From Rhodothermaceae bacterium (GTDB lineage: Bacteria > Bacteroidota > Rhodothermia > Rhodothermales > Rubricoccaceae): a stretch of DNA of 11,889 bases. Every line of letters begins with the position of its first letter. The first letter of the stretch is position 1. The notes under the pieces were generated by a model. The model had not been told where the DNA came from and did no database searches. It was given only the letters and a program-made list of their open reading frames with translations. The stretch spans positions 1 through 11,889 of the forward strand of contig JABDIZ010000364.1 of assembly GCA_013003465.1 (NCBI GenBank). Direction: 5' to 3'. The translations under genes were made by a program, and so were the position numbers. Shown piece by piece: positions 6,622-11,889 of this stretch.

Positions 6622-6771
6622 TCAGAGCATGCGGCCCAGCTTCAGGCTCCGCTCCAGCCATTGCCGCTTGCGCTCCGACTCGGGCAGGCTGATGTCGCGC
6701 TGCGCCACGCATTTGGGACAGGGCGGTACTCAGTTCGGTACGCTGCCAGCAGGCGTAGACACGGAGGCCAT
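6622..6771 (-). pseudogene. Small CPKC-motif coding remnant with in-frame stop
   Basis: On the minus strand a 35-residue stretch ending at the TGA at 6622-6624 reads VPPCPKCVAQRDIS, LPESERKRQWLERS, LKLGRML. Its third codon positions are almost all G/C (about 29 of 32), as in real genes here, and it has a plausible metal knuckle (C-x-x-C) followed by an amphipathic, charged helix. No usable start precedes the CPKC in frame. Continuing upstream, an in-frame TGA (6730-6732) interrupts the frame before an ATG at 6771 (MASVSTPAGSVPN, then stop). It may be a small zinc-ribbon gene broken by a nonsense change, a gene whose 5' part was lost, or a sequencing error. Selenocysteine is possible but I see no convincing SECIS-like hairpin. 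It lies 90 bases upstream of nupC on the same strand. The rest of the 316-base gap (6532-6847), apart from the nupC -7 candidate, shows nothing recognisable. Confidence 0.45.
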
Positions 6772-6847
6772 CTTTGCGCGCCACGCTCCTGGCTTGTAGG
6801 CTATAACGGAGGAGGGGAGGCCCAGCAGCACGCTTCTCAGTGAGCAG

Positions 6848-8362
6848 CTAGAGGGAGGCGATCACTTCACGAAGGTGCCGGGCCACCGTCTTGGCTACGA
6901 AGCTATAGTTCGACAGCACAATGACAGTGTACCCCACCTCGGGGTAGACCGACAGGGCGGTACTGATGCCGCTGTAGGCCCCATCGTGGCCGAACGAAGT
7001 CAGCCCTGCTTCCTCGTGGATTTCGAAGCCCAAGCCGTAGTAGCTCGCCCGGCCCGGTTCCTCGCCTACTACCACCTGCCGAGCGAGCGACCGAGCTGCC
7101 GTTGGTTCCTGAAGCAACTCGTGCCGCACCAGCGCGTTGACGAAGCGGAGCAGGTCGCCCGCAGTGGAGTAGTGTCCGCCAGAGGGGTGAGGGAAAGCCT
7201 GCCTATGCTGGAACTCCACGGGTACGCCCGCTTTGGGCGTGCCGTCCCGACCGAGCCCGCTGTAGTACCCCAGCGCGAGGTGGGGGATGAAAGGCTCAGA
7301 GAGTAGGCCCGATGCGTACATGCCGGCCGGCGCGAAGACGCCCTCGCGGATGTAGGCCTCGTAGGGCATGCCACTCGCCCGCTCGACGACCAAGCCGAGC
7401 AGATCGTAGCCCTCGTTCGAGTAATCGAAGTGATCCAATGGGGCGAAAGCTTCGACGTTTTCCAGGCTATCGAGGAAGGTGAGGTGGGCATGGAGCAGCT
7501 CGTCAAGCGAGGCAGCGGCATCCTTCGCCTGCTCGAACGCCTCGATCTCGTCGAGCTCAATACCCGAGGTATGCGTGAGGAGGTGGCGGATGGTGACCTG
7601 TCGGCCGATGTGCTCGGGATACTCGGGTATGAACCGCGCGAGGGGGTCATCCAGCGTGAGCGCCCCCTCGTCTGCGAGCCTAAGCACGCCGACGGCCGTG
7701 AATAGCTTACCGAGGGAGGCCAGGGCGAAGCGCGTATCGAGATGGTTGGGGATGTCGTGGCCGAGGTTTGCATGCCCAACGGACCGCTCGAAGACCGTCC
7801 TTCCGTCCTTCGCTACGAGCACGGTGCCAGCGAAGAGGTCGTGGCTAGCGAGTCGGGTGAGGTAGGCGTCCAGGTAGCCTGGAAGCGAAGGGGGATCGAG
7901 AGGCTCAGGGAGGGAACGAACCCCAGGGGGGCCGGAGCCGACGAGGGACATGTGGCCGCGCACCCGTGGGGCGGGCTCGTCGGTGAGCAGGAGGATCTGG
8001 CCGAGCCAGCCCTGCGAGACCGTTCCAAGGAGCCAGGCGACTGGGCGTCCCATGAACGCGCCCGTGGTGTGGAAGCGGAGGGGGCCGAGCTGGCTGAACT
8101 TGTTGAGCCAGTGATCGGCACGCCCCTGGGGACCCCCGTAATTAGCCAGGTAGTCGCCGGTGTAGTGCGTGGCTGCGAAGCGTTCCAGGGCGCTCCGGTC
8201 ACCGGTATTGTAGGCGTCGAGAAACTGCTGGAGGATCTGCCCTTCGGGGGTATAGAGATAGGACGAATCGGGCGGGGAGGGGGCGAGGGAGGCTTGCCCC
8301 AGCGCGGGAGGAGCGAGGAGGGCGGCGACGAGGGCGGCCGGGGCGAGTATGCGAACGAGCAT
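6848..8362 (-). CDS. Secreted serine hydrolase, beta-lactamase (class C-like) fold with N-terminal extension
   Basis: 504 aa, exported: signal peptide 1-22 (MLVRILAPAAL ..., cleavage near ALG before Gln23). Residues ~35-135 form a separate N-terminal domain (QILQQFLDAYNTGDRSALERF ...) that looks like an NTF2/SnoaL-type fold often joined to such hydrolases. Residues ~164-499 are the beta-lactamase/penicillin-binding fold: Ser216 and Lys219 in FALASLGKLFTAVGVL (S-x-x-K), LLTHTSGIELDE, Tyr314-Ser-Asn316 in DYSNEGYDLLG, PSGGHYSTAGDLLRF, and His459-Asp-Gly461 in FGHDGAYSG in place of the usual KTG. This is the broad class C/esterase/D-aminopeptidase group; most members are peptidases or esterases, so antibiotic resistance should not be assumed. 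The start at 8362 is chosen because it begins the signal peptide. It is transcribed divergently from the UvrD/PcrA gene. Confidence 0.88.
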   Translation of the reverse strand: MLVRILAPAALVAALLAPPALGQASLAPSPPDSSYLYTPEGQILQQFLDAYNTGDRSALERFAATHYTGDYLANYGGPQGRADHWLNKFSQLGPLRFHTTGAFMGRPVAWLLGTVSQGWLGQILLLTDEPAPRVRGHMSLVGSGPPGVRSLPEPLDPPSLPGYLDAYLTRLASHDLFAGTVLVAKDGRTVFERSVGHANLGHDIPNHLDTRFALASLGKLFTAVGVLRLADEGALTLDDPLARFIPEYPEHIGRQVTIRHLLTHTSGIELDEIEAFEQAKDAAASLDELLHAHLTFLDSLENVEAFAPLDHFDYSNEGYDLLGLVVERASGMPYEAYIREGVFAPAGMYASGLLSEPFIPHLALGYYSGLGRDGTPKAGVPVEFQHRQAFPHPSGGHYSTAGDLLRFVNALVRHELLQEPTAARSLARQVVVGEEPGRASYYGLGFEIHEEAGLTSFGHDGAYSGISTALSVYPEVGYTVIVLSNYSFVAKTVARHLREVIASL

Positions 8363-8546
8363 GAGCGGAGATCGGTGAAGGGTGAAGCGGTGCGCGGAGC
8401 AACGTAACGCCGCCTCAGTATTCCGTCTTGAACGGATGTAACCTCCGCCACCCATGCCCAGCCCGGTGCGCCCCCGGCGTGAACCTTCACCGTCGGCGGC
8501 GGCGGTTCCGGGTTATGTTGGGAGCGAACCCCGGACACCCGCACGC
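8363..8546. promoter_or_regulatory. Divergent intergenic region between serine hydrolase and helicase
   Basis: These 184 bases must hold promoters for both genes. On the + strand TATGTTGG (8514-8521), 26 bases before the helicase ATG, has one mismatch to TAnnTTTG. On the minus strand TACGTTGC (8399-8406), 37 bases before the hydrolase ATG, is a weaker, similarly placed match. Neither has a clear -33 TTG. No gene is seen inside. Confidence 0.3.
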
Positions 8547-10934
8547 ATGGCTCGCACGTTTGCCCTCCAACCCGACGATCCCAACACCGTAGCCGAGCCC
8601 TCGCAGGCCGATATGAATGAGGCGGAGGCGCTGATCGCCGGGCTCAACGAGGCCCAGGCTGAGGCGGCGCGCACCACCGAGGGGCCGGTCATGATCGTGG
8701 CCGGGCCAGGGAGCGGCAAGACGCGGACGCTCACGCACCGCATCGCCTACCTCCTCGCGGCCAAGAAGGCGTGGCCGAGCCAGATCCTCGCACTCACCTT
8801 CACCAACAAGGCCGCGCGCGAGATGCGCGAGCGGATCGTCAAGCTCGTCGGAGCCGAACAGGCGAAGGGGCTCTGGATGGGGACGTTCCACTCCATCTTC
8901 GCGCGCCTGTTGCGCCGCGAGGCCGAGCATATCGGCTTCACCAAGGACTTCTCGATCTACGACACGGACGACACCGAGCGCCTCCTCAAAAACCTGATGG
9001 GGCGCTACGGCGTCGATCCCAAGAAGATCACGCCGCGCGCCGTCCGCAGCCGCATCTCGGGCGCCAAGAACCAGATGGTGACGCCGCAGGAATACCTGCG
9101 CCTCGCCGCCGATCCGTTCGAGGAGGCCGTCGCCAAGCTCTACGGGCCGTACGTTGAGGCGCTGCGCCGCGCCAACGCGATGGACTTCGACGACCTGCTC
9201 GCGTGGCCCATCCGCCTCTTCGAGCAGCACCCGGACGTGCTCGCGCAGTACCAGCAACGCTGGAAGTACCTCCACATCGACGAGTACCAGGACACCAACC
9301 GCGCGCAGTACCTCCTCGCCAAGATGCTCGCCGCCAAGCACCAGAACCTCAGCGTCGTGGGCGACGACGCGCAGTCGATCTACGCCTTCCGCGGCGCCGA
9401 CATCCAGAACATCCTCTCGTTCCAGAAGGACTACCCCGAGGCCAAGACGATCCGCCTGGAGCAGAACTATCGCTCCACGCAGAAAATCCTGAAGCTGGCC
9501 GACGCCATCATCAAGAACAACACCGGGCAACTCGACAAAGACCTCTGGACCGACAACGCCGAGGGCGACCACGTCGTGCTGCTGGAGGCGCTCTCGGAGC
9601 GCGACGAGGCCCAGAAGATCGAGCGGACCATCCGCGACCTCCAGATCCGCTACGGCCTCGGCAACCGCGACTTCGCGGTGCTCTACCGCACGAACGCGCA
9701 GAGCCGCTCGCTCGAAGAGGCGCTGCGGCGCGGCGGCATCCCGTATCGGATTGTTGGCGGTACGTCGTTTTACCAACGGCGGGAGATCAAGGACGCGCTC
9801 GCCTACCTCCGCCTTGTGGTGAACCCGCAGGACGAGGCCAGCCTGGTGCGCGCCATCAACACGCCCACGCGCGGCATCGGCGCCAAGACGATGGAGACGC
9901 TGCGCAGCTACGCCAACGCGACCGGCCTCTCACTCTGGCAGGCCGCCCAGCAGCCTGAAGAGGCGGGTCTGTCGAGCCGGGCGGCGAAGGCGGTCGAAGG
10001 CTTTACGTTCATGATCGCGCGGCACGCGGCCAAGGTCGAAACCACGCCCGCCGACGAACTGGCGCGGGAACTGATTCAGGCGTCCAACTTGATGCAAGCC
10101 CTCCGCGACGAGAACACGCCCGAGGCGCTTGTCCGACTCGAAAACATCCACGAACTGCTCAACGCCGTCGCCGAGTTCGCCCAGAGCGGGGAGAATGCGA
10201 CGCTCTCCGCGTTCCTCCAGGAAGTCTCCCTCGTCGCCGACGTGGACAACCTGCAGGCCGACGACAACCGCGTCACGCTGATGACGCTCCACGCCTCGAA
10301 GGGCCTGGAGTTCAAGGTCGTCTTTGTGGCCGGGTTGGAAGAAGGACTGTTCCCGCTCTCGATGGCGGCGCAGGACCCGAAGGAGTTGGAGGAGGAACGG
10401 CGGCTGTTCTACGTCGGCGTGACGCGGGCCGAGGAGTTGCTCTTCCTCAGTTTCGCGCGGAGCCGCTACCGCTACGGCGAGAGCCAGGGCGCCATCCGCA
10501 GCCGCTTCCTCGACGAGGTGCAGGCCGAGGACGTGATCCGCACCGAGTCGGGCCGCGCCTTCCAGGCCAAGACAGGCCGCTTCTCCCTCGACGACGGCGA
10601 CGGCTTCACGCAGGCTCGCTCGACCTCGGGTTCGCGCACAAGACGGACGGCCGACTATGCGCAGATCGACCCACACTACTACCGCCAGTCGCTCCGCCCG
10701 GACGCGCCTAAACCCTCGCGGCGCAGCACAGGGGACGACGAGCGGCAGATCGTCTACGATGAGGGCGAGGTAGCCATTGTGCCTGGCGTGCGCGTGCAGC
10801 ACCCGTCGTTCGGCTCGGGCAAGGTGATTGCCCTCGAAGGCACGGGCGACCGGACGACCGCCACGGTTTTCTTCAAGGACGTGGGGCAGAAGAAGCTCAA
10901 GCTCAAGTTCGCCCGTCTCCAGGTACTCGGCTAG
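8547..10934 (+). CDS. pcrA: UvrD/PcrA-type superfamily 1 DNA helicase
   Basis: A 795-aa, 3'-5' ATP-dependent helicase acting in nucleotide excision repair, replication restart and removal of RecA or stalled RNA polymerase (family knowledge). Motifs in order: Q-motif LNEAQAEAA (~33-41), Walker A AGPGSGKT (Lys58), motif Ia LTFTNKAAREM, GTFHSIFARLLRR, DFDDLL, Walker B DEYQDT (Asp245, Glu246), motif III VVGDDAQSIYAFRG, motif IV LEQNYRST, motif V TLMTLHASKGLEF, motif VI RLFYVGVTRAEE (~619-630). A variable, charged linker follows, then a C-terminal Tudor-like PcrA domain (~744-795, VPGVRVQHPSFGSGKVIAL ... LKFARLQVLG) that contacts RNA polymerase in PcrA. Length is typical and the gene is intact. 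The ATG at 8547 is preferred; an ATG at 8613 is also possible, while codons from 8454 look non-coding. It converges with the lipoprotein gene, 19 bases between stops. Confidence 0.95.
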   Translation: MARTFALQPDDPNTVAEPSQADMNEAEALIAGLNEAQAEAARTTEGPVMIVAGPGSGKTRTLTHRIAYLLAAKKAWPSQILALTFTNKAAREMRERIVKLVGAEQAKGLWMGTFHSIFARLLRREAEHIGFTKDFSIYDTDDTERLLKNLMGRYGVDPKKITPRAVRSRISGAKNQMVTPQEYLRLAADPFEEAVAKLYGPYVEALRRANAMDFDDLLAWPIRLFEQHPDVLAQYQQRWKYLHIDEYQDTNRAQYLLAKMLAAKHQNLSVVGDDAQSIYAFRGADIQNILSFQKDYPEAKTIRLEQNYRSTQKILKLADAIIKNNTGQLDKDLWTDNAEGDHVVLLEALSERDEAQKIERTIRDLQIRYGLGNRDFAVLYRTNAQSRSLEEALRRGGIPYRIVGGTSFYQRREIKDALAYLRLVVNPQDEASLVRAINTPTRGIGAKTMETLRSYANATGLSLWQAAQQPEEAGLSSRAAKAVEGFTFMIARHAAKVETTPADELARELIQASNLMQALRDENTPEALVRLENIHELLNAVAEFAQSGENATLSAFLQEVSLVADVDNLQADDNRVTLMTLHASKGLEFKVVFVAGLEEGLFPLSMAAQDPKELEEERRLFYVGVTRAEELLFLSFARSRYRYGESQGAIRSRFLDEVQAEDVIRTESGRAFQAKTGRFSLDDGDGFTQARSTSGSRTRRTADYAQIDPHYYRQSLRPDAPKPSRRSTGDDERQIVYDEGEVAIVPGVRVQHPSFGSGKVIALEGTGDRTTATVFFKDVGQKKLKLKFARLQVLG

Positions 10935-10953
10935 GCCGGACGACTGGTGTCCA

Positions 10954-11694
10954 TCAGCGGCCCATAAAAACCAGGTGCCCGGCGGACTGATCCTCTGGTC
11001 CAGGACTGTTGCCCCAACTCCGATTGTCCTTGTGGTAGAGGAGGACGAAGAGTTCGCCCCCGAGATCGCCCACAGCGGAGCGGGGCGGGACGGGCAGGTT
11101 GCAGGCCGCTACAGTGCCAAAGAGTGTCATCGCGCCTGCTGTCCCGACGACCGAGAAGTCCGCCGCGCCTGAGGATTCGGCCGTAAACTCGTTGTGGATG
11201 TTGCCGGGATGCGAGGCCAGCGCCCCACCGCCGGTGGCAGGGAAGTGCCAGATCGTGTAGACCCCGCCCGGGATCAAGCCCTCGAAGTGAAAGTCATACT
11301 GCGTGCCTCCGTCCATGCACGAGATGGCAACCTCGCCCTCGGCCTGGATCCAGTCTCCGGCGGTAAGCTGTTGGCCGCCTGGGGCGGTCAGCTCGTGCAT
11401 AGGCGAGCAGGCTCCCTGCACGGCGTCGGAGAGGGGAACGTGGAAGAGCAGCGTGGTAGGATCTACCTCAGCGAACGACTGGCAGTTCTCGTTGACGACA
11501 TCGCGGAGCAGGTCTGAAGGGACGAGGGTAGCCGTGAGCGTCTCAGGCGAAGGGAAGGAGGGGCCGGGCGTGGGCCCGGGTGGCGGCGGGGTGTTTGCCT
11601 CGTTGCTGTCGCAACCGGCGAAGGGCAGGGGCGCTACAGCCAGGAGCAGCATGCAGGCGAGCCGCGCGACGTGAGGGCGTAGGGACGTGTTCAT
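10954..11694 (-). CDS. Secreted lipoprotein, proline-rich linker plus beta-sandwich-like domain of unknown function
   Basis: 246 aa. Residues 1-27 are a lipoprotein signal peptide with PFAGC (acylated Cys28); the acidic start CDSNE recalls surface-export signals of some Bacteroidota lipoproteins, so surface display is possible (inference). Residues ~33-50 are a proline/glycine linker. The remainder is rich in beta-type sequence with four cysteines (71, 96, 126, 198), enough for two disulfides. The segments FEGLIPGGVYTIWHFP, SSGAADFSVVG, MTLFGTVAACNLP and LYHKDNRSWGNSPGPE recall a secreted domain seen in many bacterial and haloarchaeal hypothetical proteins; I know no function for it. Unlike its neighbours it has a strong Shine-Dalgarno (GGAGG, 7 bases before the ATG). 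It sits between the helicase gene and a diverged copy of the helicase 3' end, which may point to a later arrival. Confidence 0.75.
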   Translation of the reverse strand: MNTSLRPHVARLACMLLLAVAPLPFAGCDSNEANTPPPPGPTPGPSFPSPETLTATLVPSDLLRDVVNENCQSFAEVDPTTLLFHVPLSDAVQGACSPMHELTAPGGQQLTAGDWIQAEGEVAISCMDGGTQYDFHFEGLIPGGVYTIWHFPATGGGALASHPGNIHNEFTAESSGAADFSVVGTAGAMTLFGTVAACNLPVPPRSAVGDLGGELFVLLYHKDNRSWGNSPGPEDQSAGHLVFMGR

Positions 11695-11696
11695 GA

Positions 11697-11706
11697 GGAG
11701 GCCTCC
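11697..11706 (-). promoter_or_regulatory. Ribosome binding site within a 10-base palindrome (lipoprotein gene)
   Basis: GGAGGCCTCC lies just upstream of the lipoprotein ATG (11692-11694). Read on the minus strand, the GGAGG half (11702-11706) is 7 bases from the ATG, an ideal Shine-Dalgarno, and the CCTCC half is its exact complement. It cannot fold tightly on itself without a loop, but could pair between transcripts or be a protein-binding site. It is the only strong Shine-Dalgarno I found at a start in this window. Confidence 0.5.
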
Positions 11707-11829
11707 CGTAGAGGGTCGAGTAAGCGTGTTTAGGAAGAATCCCGCTCTCGCAGGCTTCTCGCACTACCCACCTATCGCCGTTTTCTGGCAGATCCCGCCA
11801 TGCCGCAGCACATGCGTTTCGGTTCCTCC

Positions 11830-11862
11830 CTACAATTCGTCCGCCTCCAGGTGCTTGGCTGA
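11830..11862 (+). repeat. Diverged copy of the helicase gene 3' end
   Basis: This segment reads LQFVRLQVLG-stop and aligns with the helicase terminus at 10902-10934, LKFARLQVLG-stop: 8 of 10 residues and 24 of 33 bases agree, and the stop falls at the same place (TGA here, TAG there). Several base differences are silent. Upstream of it, the frame back to an ATG at 11812 (MRFGSS) does not resemble the helicase. The 195 bases from 11695 to the window end hold no other recognisable gene. It may be a remnant left by duplication or by insertion of the lipoprotein gene at the helicase end. Confidence 0.45.
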
Positions 11863-11889
11863 GGGGCCGCCAGCGGATGGTCGGTCCAT

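Noticed and set aside
6730..6732. Selenocysteine reading of the in-frame TGA in the CPKC remnant
   Set aside because: The bases after the TGA do not give a convincing SECIS hairpin, the upstream part reads poorly as coding, and no selenoprotein family is recognised.
6768..6776. CATCTTTG on the plus strand as a promoter -7 element
   Set aside because: It resembles TATCTTTG, but no plus-strand gene lies downstream before the convergent serine hydrolase, and there is no -33 box.
6541..6843. A 100-codon plus-strand open frame in the gap upstream of nupC
   Set aside because: No motif and poor codon character; the minus strand of the same region contains the better-supported CPKC coding stretch.
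6848..8362. Calling the serine hydrolase an antibiotic-resistance beta-lactamase
   Set aside because: The third motif is HDG and the overall style is that of the broad esterase/peptidase group; sequence does not support a resistance role.
8487..9776. A 429-codon minus-strand open frame opposite the helicase gene
   Set aside because: It lies opposite the most conserved helicase motifs, has low-complexity Leu/Val/Arg/Glu composition and no own features; a mirror of biased codon use.

Overview
The window looks like an ordinary, high-GC, mostly housekeeping stretch of a Bacteroidota-related chromosome, most likely Rhodothermota/Rhodothermales. This placement is an inference from four things. Codon third positions are GC-rich. 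Almost every start lacks a Shine-Dalgarno sequence. A few upstream regions carry motifs close to the Bacteroidota -7 element TAnnTTTG. Secreted proteins include lipoproteins with a Cys-Asp-Ser-Asn start. I see no tRNA, rRNA, CRISPR array, transposase or phage gene.

Layout, left to right. Positions 1-98 hold the tail of an unidentified gene. It is followed on the + strand by a HAD-IIB phosphatase, a secreted SH3 + L,D-transpeptidase (YkuD-fold) protein, a long NfeD (ClpP-like membrane serine protease fused to the NfeD membrane/OB region), a short NfeD, and a lipoprotein ending in a TonB C-terminal domain. This block is mostly envelope biology. A short repeat-rich convergent gap (4582-4658) separates it from a minus-strand pair with only 4 bases between the genes: a CNT-type nucleoside transporter (nupC) followed by a small RuvC-like RNase H-fold protein.

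The one long gap (6532-6847) contains a candidate nupC promoter and a short minus-strand coding remnant. The remnant has a CPKC knuckle and an in-frame TGA, and looks like a decayed or unrecognised small gene. Next come a secreted class C-like serine beta-lactamase-fold hydrolase (minus) and, divergently, a full-length UvrD/PcrA helicase (plus). The helicase converges at 19 bases on a secreted lipoprotein gene (minus), whose start has a strong ribosome binding site buried in a 10-base palindrome.

Most worth a second look: (1) the last ten codons and stop of the helicase gene reappear in diverged form about 0.9 kb downstream, beyond the lipoprotein gene, suggesting an insertion or duplication at the helicase 3' end; (2) the CPKC small gene with an internal stop; (3) the orphan RuvC-like protein tightly linked to a nucleoside transporter; (4) tandem NfeD genes with no stomatin/SPFH partner in view. 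Nothing here amounts to a clearly new defence or mobile system.
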